Source: Maratus speciosus (Eukaryota > Arthropoda > Arachnida > Araneae > Salticidae). From it: a DNA stretch of 64,000 nt. Under the pieces are notes generated by a model. It was given only the letters and a program-made list of their open reading frames with translations, searched no databases and was not told the origin of the DNA. Both the position numbers and the translations under genes were made by a program. Positions 10,986-22,094 of the stretch are shown one piece after another; positions within the stretch are counted from its first letter, which is position 1, and each line of letters starts with the position of its first letter. The DNA lies in NCBI GenBank assembly GCA_963932465.1, contig OZ010786.1, positions 540,519,073-540,583,072 on the forward strand, in the 5' to 3' direction.

Positions 10986-11304
10986 CTTCCAACGCTGAAA
11001 CGCGTTCCTTTCAAATGTGCATTCCACGATGGTTCATAGATGGCACCATCAAACAGATTTTTTTTAATTGATGCTAGTTTCGGGCTGCGGTCGGCATTCG
11101 CATGGATAGCTATCGGCGTGTTGTCGGCATAGATTTCTGCCGATACCGGACCGGCTGCATGCCTCATGAATCGGACCGCATTCGCGCGGCGTATCAAAAA
11201 AGATACGGAACTGGTAGCGGCAACCGGTATCGTGCCAATACCGCCGGTAGTGGCAAACGGCTGTTGGCTGATTGCTTACCGATAGCTCTGTGTTTGCTGG
11301 GTAT

Positions 11305-12101
11305 CAATACATATTTAATTCATGTTTCAAATGTAAGGCCGGTATTCCAGTTACCCCATAAATTTTTCAAGTATTGGGTAACTGGGACATCTATCAGGGG
11401 TAACTGGAACATATGGGATCCTGTTACCCAAACAGTTATAAATATCTTTTTGAGTTTCTCTTACTAAGTGAAATTAATTTCTCTGTTGTTTCTTTTGCTT
11501 GCAATAAAGAAAATTACGCAATACCTTATTAAAATTAAAAAATGAAATTTTAAAGAAGCATATTGCTGTATCAAACCAAATTTCTTAAGTGATAGCTATA
11601 GCTTGAAATTTTACGATACAGATGAAGAGGCGTACATTAGGCAAAGTGAGGTTATTAGAAAATAATCGAAACAAATAAAATTAGTTCTGTTCGATATATG
11701 AATGGTATACTTAAGTACTTAGTAGGCGTTTGTTCATAGATTTATCTTGTTATTTTTTCCCTTAAAATACCGGCGTAACTTTTATACTTATTACCTATAC
11801 TAAGGTACATAAGTACTTACTTAAATTTTATGTTTTTTGGATAAATAAATCTGATATTTTCATTTTAGTACTTTTTTAGACACATTGACACTAAAGGTTC
11901 CCTTACAATGCCCTTTAGTTAATATATAATGTACATGTTTTGTCTGGTTTATTTTTTTAGTTGTTTAAACTTTTTCAAACAGGACATGATACACAATAAT
12001 AATAGAAAAAAAAGCCTCTAGAACATAGACCCTCCTACACCACTTGCCCCATTTTAATGGGGCTACTGGACCCATGATCAAAGAAAGATGGCATGTATAT
12101 G
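11305..12101. other. Intergenic stretch with repeated GGGTAACTGG motifs
   Basis: Near 11350-11450 GTAACTGG occurs twice and its complement CCAGTTAC once; related words are near 8935-8970 and 12045-12080. The rest is AT-rich with no coding recognised. Confidence 0.45.
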
Positions 12102-12299
12102 CAGGGTCATTCAAAAAAGATGGGGAAAATTTTAAGAGGTGATAGTACACACCCAAACAAACATTTTGTATCAAAGAATGCATGGTCGAAAACTAAACGT
12201 AAAAAAAGTTAGAGGGCGCCAAAAGTTATGTTCTTATACGAGGCAAAAACACACAATGCGATTAAGTTAAGTTACGAAAATAAATTTAATGGCATTTGA

Positions 12300-12395
12300 T
12301 TACAATAAGTGCTCAAAACTTTGACCGGCAGCTGTTATGCACGCAGTAAAACGGCGAAGAACAGATTGGCGAATTTTCTGAAACACACCAGGCAA
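12300..12395 (-). pseudogene. Inverted copy of a transposase C-terminus
   Basis: The minus-strand peptide ends in FQKIRQSVLRRFTACITAAG followed by QSFEHLL and stop. It is the same C-terminal segment encoded on the plus strand by 12418-12627. Only about 31 residues are duplicated; beyond them the frame runs into the centre of the palindrome. Confidence 0.7.
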
Positions 12396-12417
12396 CACCG
12401 CGCTCGCCAGATCTTTC

Positions 12418-12627
12418 ATGTGTCGATTTTTTTTGTGGGGACAGCTAAAGGCTCTTGTGTATGAGACTCCCATTGAATCCGCAGAAGAACTTATCGCCAT
12501 GCTTTCGGCTGCTATAGGGGAAGTTCGCGATATGCCTGGTGTGTTTCAGAAAATTCGCCAATCTGTTCTTCGCCGTTGTACTGCGTGCATAACTGCTGCC
12601 GGTCAATGTTTTGAGCACTTATTGTAA
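12418..12627 (+). pseudogene. Transposase C-terminal fragment (mariner/DUF4817-type)
   Basis: About 70 codons contain FFLWGQLKALVYETP, SAEELIAMLSAAIGEVRDMP and a terminal FEHLL. This order fits the C-terminus of arthropod mariner-related transposases, where D-F-F-L-W-G carries the third catalytic acid. That acid is absent here: the residue before FFLWG is R, in MCRFFLWG. The first two catalytic residues and the DNA-binding domain are also absent. Family placement is from memory of the motif. Confidence 0.65.
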
Positions 12628-12860
12628 TCAAATATCATTAAATTTGTTTTCGTAACTTAACTTAATCGTTCATTGTGTGTTTTTGTCAATCTTATCAAAT
12701 AAAATTCACATTGAAAATTAAATATCTACAAAGGAAAATTCCTACTAAAATGGTCCTACCGCAGACGCAAATGCAATTTATTCTACAATACAAAGCATTT
12801 GATTTCATCAGTTAGAGTTACTATGCAGTTTTTTGTATTCTATTTTATTTCTTTTGGTAG

Positions 12861-12975
12861 AAGGCATTCCACTTTCGTTTCATAGTCAATGGTATTACAA
12901 GACGTACTGGATCAGATGAAGTACGTTTCTTCGTTGTCATTGACAAATCAGAAGAGAAAAAAATCTCCTATCTAG
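12861..12975 (+). CDS. Candidate internal exon of an unidentified host gene
   Basis: A T-rich tract ending TTTCTTTTGGTAG precedes the segment as a credible acceptor, and CTAG followed by GTAAGT ends it as a near-consensus donor. The 115 bases are open in phase 0 (38 codons plus one base). The peptide contains VNGITRRTGSDEVRFFVVID and DKSEEKKISYL, which is charged, mixed and less AT-biased than neighbouring chance frames. The frame also stays open past the donor to a stop at 13088. I recognise no domain, and partner exons were not found. It is the best candidate for host coding sequence in the window; an old transposon exon is the alternative. Confidence 0.42.
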
Positions 12976-15058
12976 GTAAGTCTTTCTCACCCTATTACCT
13001 CCATTTTCCCTATGGGAAATCACCCTGTTCAAAAGAGCGAGATAATCTCAGTGTAGAAAGTATGGGTAATCTCGATCAACAACAGTAATTTCATTTTCGT
13101 CTGTTTCTGCTAGCGTAAATTGAGCAGAAATAAATTTTTATCTTTAGAAGTTTTGTTTTCAAAATATCATCGGAATTTCGATAAATGATATTTAATGATA
13201 TCCTAAATGTACAGAAATATCAATAAACGATTTTTCAAGATAATTCATACCAAAGTTTAATGAAGTTTAATTACCTCTTTTAAGAGACGTCATTTACTTA
13301 CAAATTGTATTGATTTTCCAAAATGCTTTTTTGTTAGTGGTGGTATTTTAACAATAATGATAATAAATTTACTAAATATCAATCTTATCAAAACATTATA
13401 TTTGCCTTTTAAATACATAATGTGCAAAAAAACTTTCCTTCTTGACTTCGAATATGAGATTTCTGCACATTTAAATGGTATATTGCAAAGTAAAGTATCT
13501 AGTCTGACGAGTAAGAAGAAAGCAATTTTTATTTTTATATTATTTTTTTTTACGCTCATATAATTACCTAACATTGGTTTTTGTATGTAAGGATCGAAAT
13601 TTCAAAAGATGTTTCACCTATTTCCTGAATGTAACAGAATTATGTAAATTTATACAAATTATGTGCACACGTGCAAGTTCCGATGGCAATACAGTATTCT
13701 GATATTTTTAGTAATGTATAATTCCATATGTGATAAATCGACTAATACTATTTATCTTTTAAAATTGTATACGAGTAGCATTAAAACAACAATTCAGAGG
13801 ATTATGCACCCAACCAAGATGGAAAAAAATGCCAACAGGCTGTGAAATGCAACAACAAACCAATTTAATTCTAAGACAATATAAATAAAATCTAAAAGTT
13901 TATTACATTATTGAAAAAATAATGTATTTAATACATTTACAAAATAAATGAAAAATAAATAGATAAAATTAGATGTAATAAGCAACGGAGGTATATATAT
14001 GTGTGTCAATTACATAAAAATTTACATATACATAAAGCAATCTAAAATTAACAAATTTAATCAATCATGCATTTCAAATTTGTCACATTTAAAAAAAAAA
14101 ACCCGGAAAGATTAAAAAATATATATTCCTTCTAAAATTAACTATCATCCAATGTAAAAGTAATGTTTTTTTATAGAATGATCAAAGTTTTAAATGTGAT
14201 ATTTCTAATATGTTTCACACTATTTGTTTTATCTATATATACATTTTCTGGTATTGGCAAAATATTAGTTATAATTTTTAGGTATAATTTTTATAAAATC
14301 CCTTATAACATACATTAATTTAAAACTTTTTTAAAAATATATATTCAAACGCACAATCATTACTTTTAAAAATGTTCCAGAATCTTGTTATCGAATCGGA
14401 AATTTCAACACCTATTTCCGGTATGCATAGCACTCGTAACTTTCACAAAAACACCAATATAGTATGTTGACAAACATTGAAAAATTTATTAAAATTTCTT
14501 GATGAAAAAAAATAATAAATGCAAAAGCACAGCTACATATTTGGTTTATATTTTTTCTTATAACGATCAAGTGTATTCCTACAATACCTTTTAATAAACC
14601 GATTCTCACACAAAACGATATTTTATCAATTGTATGTATTTTTCTCTGATATTATAAAACTGTATTTACTTGTAGATCAATTAATCAACGGAAAAAGATA
14701 TAAGTTTTAAATTACGTCTTCTATATGATTACAAACTCTTAAATAACTCCTCACCAAAATCTGTTCAAAGCATAAATCACTGTTAAGGTGACATTTATCT
14801 TACTAAAAGTATATATAAAGCCGTTTTTGCAGAATTTTACTGTACTATCTGACTTTATGATTAGCCAATTTATTGTAGTAATTATTGTTATCAAACTGAT
14901 TCGCACATAAACTGATATTTAAAAGATTATATGTTTTAATTATTTTTTCGTATATTTTTAAATGTTATTTATAATCCAGATTAATTAAACATATTTTTAA
15001 AAAAATGTAAATTTCAGTTTGCTTCCTTAACATTGAACTTTCTAATCAAAAAGCTGTA
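12976..15058. other. AT-rich stretch; intron or intergenic
   Basis: No convincing gene or element termini. If the exon at 12861-12975 is real, this may be intronic. Short plus- and minus-strand open frames at 13290-13845 are low-complexity and overlap each other, so they are not called. Confidence 0.4.
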
Positions 15059-15068
15059 CAGTCATTCA

Positions 15069-15250
15069 GGGTAACTTTGATCCACTTTTTCTCTATTTTC
15101 ATATGCCACACTTTTATTTTAAGAATATTGTTGCAACTAGGGCATAAAAGAAAAAAAATGATCCTAAATTATTGTATGCCTATCAAAAATTAAGGAATAA
15201 TAAGGAAAAAAGCAATAAAAATGAATTTTTAGCCTGGTTCAAAGTTACCC
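15069..15250. mobile_element. 182-bp MITE-like element
   Basis: The left end GGGTAACTTTGATCCA and right end TGGTTCAAAGTTACCC are inverted with one mismatch in 16. An extra related motif lies just outside: AGTCATTCAGGGTAACTTT (left, from 15060) resembles AGTCATTTAGTGTAACTTT (right, from about 15251). The interior is AT-rich and non-coding. Superfamily unassigned. Confidence 0.55.
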
Positions 15251-15473
15251 AGTCATTTAGTGTAACTTTTCACCATATGACAAATATTATCTAAAATAAT
15301 TTATTACAAAAAAAGTATTATAATTAGGACAACTTTAGACCCCCAAAAATGTTTTCAGATATGTAAAGACTCTGAATTTTCATTTCCCAACATCACAAGA
15401 TTTGTATAATTTATGATATTACAACAAATATCAGGCATAAGAAAAGTGGAAGAAGAGAACCATAAACATTTAG

Positions 15474-15494
15474 AAAAAAAAAAAAAAAAAAAAA
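15474..15494. repeat. A homopolymer (about 21)
   Basis: An uninterrupted A run in non-coding AT-rich sequence. Confidence 0.9.
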
Positions 15495-15764
15495 CCTGTT
15501 TATTGTTTATATAAAACATAAAAAATGCAGTGGAAAACAATTTTCAATATTTTATCTCAATAATATATCCATAATTACAGTAATTTATACTAGTACTAGT
15601 ATTATTCAAACAAGAATAAAAAATGTCGAATGTATGAAATGTCAAATTTGAGTAGCTACGCCCCGAAAAACGCCTTTAAATTAATTGTATGTATTTTACA
15701 CATATTTGTGAAAATAGTTATATGTTATATCTAATGTTAACTTTTCGACATTTATAAAAAATAT

Positions 15765-16128
15765 GTCTCCATGTGACTATAAAAGTCACATGGAGACTTT
15801 TCCCAAAAGAGCACGATGGTGACTTCACAGCAGTCTCTCTGTCACCTGAAAGTCATCATGTGACTTTAATGTGATATTATTTGGTAACTTATCACAATGC
15901 AGCGTTCACGATGAGTTTGAAATTGAGTCTACAAATGATAGTCACATGAGAGTCACAACTACATTTTAAAGTCCCATGGTAACTCGTCACAAAGCAGCAG
16001 TCACAGTAACGTCTCAGTGGAGTCACATATAGTGATCAGCTGAGACTCATAATGAGATGTATGGAATTTCCTACTTTTTTTTATTTTGCTTCACCGTAGT
16101 GACTGTGACACTTGTGACCATGTGTGAC
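15765..16128. repeat. Cluster of GTGAC/GTCAC motifs led by a 14-bp-stem hairpin
   Basis: A perfect 14-bp inverted repeat, GTCTCCATGTGACT (15765-15778) and AGTCACATGGAGAC (15784-15797), has a 5-base loop. Over the next roughly 330 bp the pentamer GTGAC or its complement GTCAC recurs, about 14 times in all, at irregular spacing and in both orientations. Chance would give about one. No reading frame accompanies it. It may be a degenerate satellite or a cluster of binding sites. Confidence 0.65.
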
Positions 16129-16149
16129 ATGAATGAGATGTTATATAGA

Positions 16150-16763
16150 CTAGCTAAGTTGTAGAGATAGTAATTATTCGAATTATGTTATTTCCTTTTG
16201 AGTGTTCGCGTATTTGAAAATTAGCATTTTGTGACTTTTCCTTAATTTTTGATAACTTGTGTATTTTTGCAATTATTTTTAACAAACAGATCTAACACAG
16301 TTATTTTAATACCTTTTTTTAAGCAGGAATCATATTTAATTTATGATATTATTGCATATTATTATTATGATATAATTTATGATATTATATATAATTTATG
16401 TACTTATATTACAGATTAAAAATTCAGAGAAAATATAAGTTTGAATTTGTTTCACTAACTATTCAATTCCTAATCCTTAAAGTTCTCATTAAAATCTTCT
16501 TCTTGATTAAAATACGCACAATTATTTCACAACGAGACCTGTTCAAATTATAAAGCATTGTTTCTGCTTCATTCTTATTGCAAAAAGTGAATGAAAATAA
16601 ATCTTTGGGAGATTTAAGAAGACTATCTCACTTAGGTCACAGAAGATTATTTTTTTTAATTTAAGAAGAATGTAGGAATACGGAGAAAATTAAATGAGAA
16701 TTAATTTTCTTTTTCGAATTTTTCTTTTAATAAGTAATAAGGCAGTGAAACACACATATGTTA
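16150..16763. other. AT-rich stretch without features
   Basis: Non-coding, with runs of TTATGATAT-type words near 16340-16400. Nothing assigned. Confidence 0.45.
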
Positions 16764-17630
16764 TCTATATTATAAAGGACAAACATATCTGTGCGTAACG
16801 CATACGTCATTTTGCGAATGGCAACACTTTGAAATTTGAAATGAAATTTTTGTTTTGCAATTTTCTCTACTGCAAATTTTTAAACTTCTAAACATCGCAC
16901 ATTTTAAACTTTTACACCGTCGTATAAGGTAAAAAATGCTCTTTTAAATGCAATTTGTTTGAAAGCTGTATCTCAATTAATTTTTGAGATATTATTTTTT
17001 TTTCAGTTTTTAATACCATTTTTCTTATCGTGGCAACAAAAGTACCTCATTTCTATTGAAAGTCATTGAAAGCAAACGGAAAATAGTTGAAAATAGGAGA
17101 TACTGTATCTTTTTGTTGCCATTTCTCATAAAACATGAAAAAATAGTTGAATATAAAATATGGGCTGTGTCAAGAATATTGTCAGTTATTCCGTGATAAT
17201 GACGTCATATGCACACTTTTCTATAGACGAAGTTTAAGACTGGGTTGTAAAAGTAGATTGCTTTAGCGGATGCAAATGATGCCATTTTATAAAAAAAGCG
17301 TGTATTTTAATTCTTAAACCTGAATTATGTTTTGTAGAAGTACGTCATTTTCACAGCCCAGCTGCTTTGAAACTCTTCACAGGTGTAAATGCTTCACTTT
17401 TGAAAATAATGTAATCGAAAGCACACACTGATAAACTCTCTGCTGCAATTTTTTGACATTCCATTTTTGACCTAAAGTACATTCTGCCCTCATTTCAATA
17501 AACTTTATTCGGATTTCGTATAGCAATTTTCGAATTTTTCGGGAATTTTGTATGTGATTTTTAGTGTATTTTAGCGATTTTCTACTATTATTCCATATTA
17601 GTGAAAGGAATCAACTTGCAATCTTCGAAC

Positions 17631-17707
<77 letters not shown>

Positions 17708-17839
17708 ATTTTTTTTCTTTTCAAAATTTGAGAAGCGATTTAAAATTTTTTTCGCGATATCTTATTGTGATTTTCAGAGCTTTTTCGTAATTCCTGCTGT
17801 TTTTTGACGTACCCAGGCAACGCCGGGCAAGTTCGCTAG
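16764..17839 (+). mobile_element. Non-autonomous Helitron
   Basis: The 5' end TCTATATTATAAAGGACAAA has the arthropod Helitron form and is preceded by A. The 3' end has a GC-rich hairpin (CCCAGGC, AAC, GCCGGG with one bulged A), a short spacer, then CTAG followed by T. This gives insertion between A and T, TC at the start and CTRR at the end, as the superfamily requires. It has no Rep or helicase coding and no terminal inverted repeats. The interior (16885-17130) is shared with the inverted segments at 4.1-5.0 kb, and it carries a long (AT)n(TG)n microsatellite. It would depend on a helper element for transposition. Confidence 0.78.
17634..17707. repeat. (AT)n followed by (TG)n microsatellite
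   Basis: (AT)n at 17634-17680 runs directly into (TG)n at 17681-17707. It lies inside the Helitron and explains the repetitive Ile-Tyr/Val-Cys open frame here. Confidence 0.95.
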
Positions 17840-20800
17840 TATATATAAAATCCAAACGGAAATTTCGTTCCGAACGTCTAGATTTCGAGTTCTACTGCAT
17901 GGATTTTGACGGAACTTATACTGTTAGATAGGTATGGTTTCAGGGAAGGTTTTAAGCTATAACGCATTGTTCTACGTAGATTAGTTATACAATTATGACG
18001 GAAATATCTGTTACTTTGGACGATAAGGTTACCATTTTATTTCATGGCGAAGTGTTTTTGTTGTTGAAAAAATTGAAACGGCTATTACACCTAGAAAAAT
18101 AAAAGACAAAAAACTGTTACTAATTTTATTTAAAATCTTTAAAAAAGAAAAAAAAAAGAGAAATCCATTTTAATGAGTGATAATATTAAAAAACGAAAAT
18201 ATTTAATTTAAACTTGAAAGAGAATGTTCGTAATACTTAATAAAATACTCAGTTGAAATATTGCAATTGAAATAATATTTGGCGATTTATCTTTTGCATC
18301 AGGTTAAGAAAAATGCATCGGGAAAATTGATAAAATGATATCAAGGAAGTTCCTCATCAGCGCATGCTCAGAATTATTTGAAAAAAAATATATAGAATAT
18401 TCTTCTCATAAGTATATATATCCATAAAAAAATCGGCAGAACATCTATATAGCATTCCTAAAAAAAATAATGAAAATTTCATTTTTTGCGATTTAGCGCT
18501 GGATGGCGACCCGATAAAATTTTGAATAATTCTATAATAAATATTCTTTAAGAAAAACTTTTTCACCTCTCGATACGAAGTTAGTTTAAGTATGTTTAAC
18601 TTAAATAAATACTTATTTATGACTGCAGTTTTGTCATATACATTTATATATGTAATAATGACATTTAACGATCGTATTTATGCCGTTTACAACGAAATTT
18701 AAATGGATTAAAAGTGTTTAAAACTCAAATAGAGTTTTATTGCCATGGAAACAACAATTTAATATCGAAATATTTAATGATAGCATTCTTAATTAAAATA
18801 CCCTTAAAACTTATCCAGCCGGTGACACCGTATAAAATTAAATGGCTCAATACAAATAACACGCAATTTGCATATATTATATAAGCTTGCAGCAAAAATA
18901 GTAAACTAATCCACAGTTTAAGTTTAAACTCATTGAGCATTAGGCATTTAATTACTTATTGAACAAGGGATTTATAAATGCATTTCAATCTCTTGCATTT
19001 GGCGAGGAAACGTATTGGTTTGCCAAAGAGCGTGGAGCGTTCGTCTTTTCGCGCCAAATACTCGATTTTTTTTTTTCTACAGATTTTCTACTGGGATTCT
19101 ACCGCAATATTTTTAGGGATCTTTTTTACATACATGAGTAATTTTATTAGCATTTCCTTTTTCAAAATATTTTGAGTATGCGTTTTAAGGAGACCTTCCT
19201 TGTGAGTAACAGTTGTTATTATTATTATTATTACGTATATCTTACAGAAAAAACTAGCAGATGTAATTATAAAAATGACGATATTATATAAATAGCAGTT
19301 AATATTTTAAAAGTGGAGTCAAATATTTAAATTTTAATGCAAAAGTTTGCCCCCCCCCCTCCCACACACACACATATTATAAATAATTTAATTTCAGATA
19401 TTTCAAATATTTTTCGCGTACTTTACTACGGAAACACGCTATTTTGTTTTTTCCCATACTTATCACTTTTATAACCACGAACTCAGATCAACGAATATTG
19501 TCCACTATTTTTTTTTTTTTTTTTTACATATATCGCCAACTTCCCTTTTAGAAAAGTCTACTGTTTCAAATGTTAAGTACTAAAGATTATTCTTAAGAAA
19601 ATTTATGCAATTTTGCGTTATTAAAGTAAGAAAAGCGTGCGTAAGAAAATATTTTGCAATAAAAATTGCTTACTGAATTAAATGTTCGATTATCTTTTTA
19701 ATTCGTCATCCCTTTTTCAGTATTTTTTTAAAGGATTTTGATATTGGATTAATCTCCCATAATCAGGTTACCCGCTAATTAGTGTATTTACTGAACTATT
19801 TGGATGTTTCTTTTATATTTGAAAGAGTCTCTGGACAGTGATCACGATTGCAGAAGATTACATTAAATTTGTACTTAGCGATTAGTAAATTTATGTTTTT
19901 TCATTATGAAGCAAACGGAGAACAGAAGATTTTGTATCATATATTTTTTATTTCCAGTTATTTCACTGTCACTAAAAAATAAATACTTGGAAAAAAAAAA
20001 TTGAAATTCCAATGTTGGCTGGTGGAACGATATTTGTTGATTTATCATTTTAGCTTAGATAAGAAAAAAAGTACCTGAAATGCAGATAAAATTGAAAATA
20101 GAAATCATTATAAAGAAAGTTCTTCTGACGCACAATTCTATTCGCTAAACTGAGGAAAAAAGTAACGATTTTAGGTTTATTTAGGCAGCAGACTGAAGAA
20201 TAATGTAATTTTGAAAATAAAAAGTGTATTTATTTTTCCGTGTTATTGTACTCTTTAGAGAAATAAAAAAAGGTCTTCGGTGCATCAAAAAGATTATTTC
20301 GTTATATTATAACGTGTTAGGTTATTAAGTTTTGCATAACTGACTTTATTTGTCATTTACAAAGAGTATTTTTGGCGAAAGATCTATATTTCAGCCAAAA
20401 GCAGTTTGACTTTATTTAATGGAATGTAATTTGGCACATAATTACGTATGTTTTACGTGTGTTAACTCTGGTAAATTTGTAACCATATAGTTTGCAAACA
20501 CTTGTAATGTTTGCCGTAAAACTTAGCTTTGCACCCGATTATGGAAGATTGGGAAGATTTTGATTGGATGAAAACAAGAGGTTTATTTTTCTATTATAAT
20601 CAGTTATCGAGGGTTTTTTTCATTAGGTTAACAGCTACATAATTGCAAGTGTGGTATATATATATAAAGGAAATGGTAATGGAAATGAAAGTGACATTAA
20701 TTTAATTTTATTAAAGAACTTCATTTTTTAAATTCCACTTTTATGTGATTCACATTTCTTTTAATGAAAGTTAAAGACTTTCTGTGTGCAAACAATTTAT

Positions 20801-21130
20801 TACATTTTTTTCCGTATTTACTCTGCTGTAATCCGAAGGTAGAAAACTGCAGTAGACCTGCTAGAAGACGTATATTACAAAATATAATGCAACGTAGAGA
20901 GAAATTGTATTTAAGCTACCAGAACCACACATAACACCAAGCTGAGAAGCCCGGAGTTCAAGAACTATCAAACGAAAGTGAATAATCCGAACATAATTAA
21001 TGTTCAGTGGTGACTCTCTGCAATCATTGTAATTATCTTTCATTTTAGTAGTGTGGTGACTTGAGAACATTTTAACATTTCTGATTATCATAATGGCCGT
21101 ATTTTCTTCCCAACCTCTGCTTTAAATATA
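17840..21130. other. AT-rich stretch, no clear genes
   Basis: The sequence just after the Helitron (TATATATAAAATCCAAACGG) itself looks like a Helitron 5' region lacking the initial TC, so another insertion may begin here. Elsewhere: a C10 run at 19350-19359, a T run near 19510, and a TATATATATATAAAGG word near 20655 that could be a decayed Helitron 5' end. The short open frames here lack coding character. Confidence 0.35.
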
Positions 21131-21878
21131 CAGGGTGATTCAAAAAAGATGGGAAAAATTTTAAGAGGTGATAGTACACACCCAAACAAACATTTTGTAT
21201 CAAAGAATTCATGGTCGAAAACTAAACGTAAAAAAGTTAGAGGGCGCCAAAAGTTATGTTCTTATACGAGGCAAAAACACATAATGAAAGATTAAGTTAA
21301 GTTACGAAAACAAATTTAATGCTATTTGATTACAATAAGTGCTCAAAACATTGACCAGCAGCTGTTATGCACGCAGCACAACGGTGAAGAACAGTTTTGC
21401 GATTTTTCTGAAACACACCAGGCATATCGCGAACTTCTCCTGCAGCAGCCGAAAGCTTGGCAACAAGTTCTTCTGCGGATTTAATGGGAGTCTCATACAC
21501 AAGATGCTTTAGCTGTCCCCCCCCCCCCCAAAAAAAAAAAAATAAAATAAAATCGAGACATGAATGATCTGATGAGCGCGGTGGTGCCTGGTGTGTTTCA
21601 GAAAATTCGCCAATCTGTTCTTCGCTGTTGTACTGCGTGCATAACAGCTGCCGGTCAATGTTTTGAGCACCTATTGTAGTCAAATGCCATTAAATTTGTT
21701 TTCGTAACTTAACTTAATCGTTCATTGTGTGTTTTTGCCTCGTATAAGAACATAACTTTTGACGCCCTCTAACTTTTTTACGGTTAGTTTTCGACCATGC
21801 ATTCTTTGATACAAAATGTTTCTTTGGGTGTGTACTATCACCTCTTAAAACTTTTCCCATCTTTTTGTAATCACTCTG
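21131..21878. mobile_element. Foldback derivative of the mariner-related family B, full length
   Basis: TA flanks both ends. The left end CAGGGTGATTCAAAAAAGAT is inverted at the right end (ATCTTTTTG...TCACTCTG). The arms are inverted copies of the 3' end of the transposase gene plus its untranslated tail, the same segment as at 12102-12686. At 748 bp it is the complete version of that structure. The centre contains a C13/A12 homopolymer junction where the D-F-F-L-W-G codons would lie. Non-autonomous. Confidence 0.85.
21330..21519 (-). pseudogene. Transposase C-terminal fragment, family B
   Basis: The minus-strand frame encodes LKHLVYETPIKSAEELVAKL, then SAAAGEVRDMPGVFQ and a terminal FEHLL at 21330. 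Upstream it enters the poly-C/poly-A junction, which alters the expected W-G-Q-L-K context. The opposite arm repeats the last part in inverted orientation (about 21587-21678, plus strand). It lacks catalytic residues and the DNA-binding domain. Confidence 0.65.
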
Positions 21879-22049
21879 TATACTGTAAAAAGAGTTACTT
21901 CTCAATAGCCCGAATTTTTCCTAACCCATAAGATAATATAATAGCTAAATACCGTTCGCATAGTAGTCAGCAAATGCGGAAAGATTTTCCCGGTGAAGGT
22001 CCATATTAATTTAAAATACAAGGTCAAATTCATAATTTTGTTTGATCAA

Positions 22050-22094
22050 GGATCATTTTGAAATTGGACCAGCGAAGCGGGTGTAGCCTGCTAG
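22050..22094 (+). mobile_element. Helitron 3' terminus
   Basis: ACCAGCGAAGCGGGT can form a hairpin (ACC-GC with GC-GGT), followed by GTAGCCTG, then CTAG at 22091-22094 and a T. This fits the Helitron 3' end signature. A 5' end is uncertain: candidates are the TATATATAAAG words near 20655 or the sequence just after 17839. In either case the foldback at 21131-21878 would be nested within it. Confidence 0.5.

Larger units (their letters stand above)
9250..11304. mobile_element. Unassigned 2-kb DNA element with ACCCAGCA-type ends
   Basis: The left end TACCCAGCAGACAC (9251-9264) is the reverse complement, with one mismatch, of GTGTTTGCTGGGTA (11290-11303). About 200 bp inside each end is conspicuously GC-rich and repeats CGGCA/CCGAT-type words, while the middle is extremely AT-rich and contains a 359-bp duplication. 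No transposase is seen, so it is presumably non-autonomous. I cannot name its superfamily, and no target-site duplication is convincing. The plus-strand open frame at 11102-11467 falls in the GC-rich right end and is probably not a gene. Confidence 0.5.
12102..12686. mobile_element. Foldback derivative of a mariner-related element (family B), right end truncated
   Basis: It starts CAGGGTCATTCAAAAAAGAT, as does its relative at 21131. Two inverted copies of the 3' end of a transposase gene face each other: on the minus strand from about 12395 to 12300, and on the plus strand to 12627. The right arm stops at about 12686, within TGTGTGTTTTTG, where the 21-kb copy continues to its terminus, so the outer right arm has been lost. 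It carries no catalytic domain and is non-autonomous. Confidence 0.8.

Noticed and set aside
11102..11467. 121-codon plus-strand frame
   Set aside because: It lies in the GC-rich terminal repeat region of the 9250-11304 element. The peptide is dominated by repeated R/G words from CGGCA-type DNA repeats, and a minus-strand frame overlaps it.
13290..13574. Overlapping frames on both strands
   Set aside because: Low-complexity I/K/F-rich translations typical of AT-rich non-coding DNA.
17601..17807. Plus-strand frame rich in Ile-Tyr and Cys-Val
   Set aside because: Translation of the (AT)n(TG)n microsatellite.
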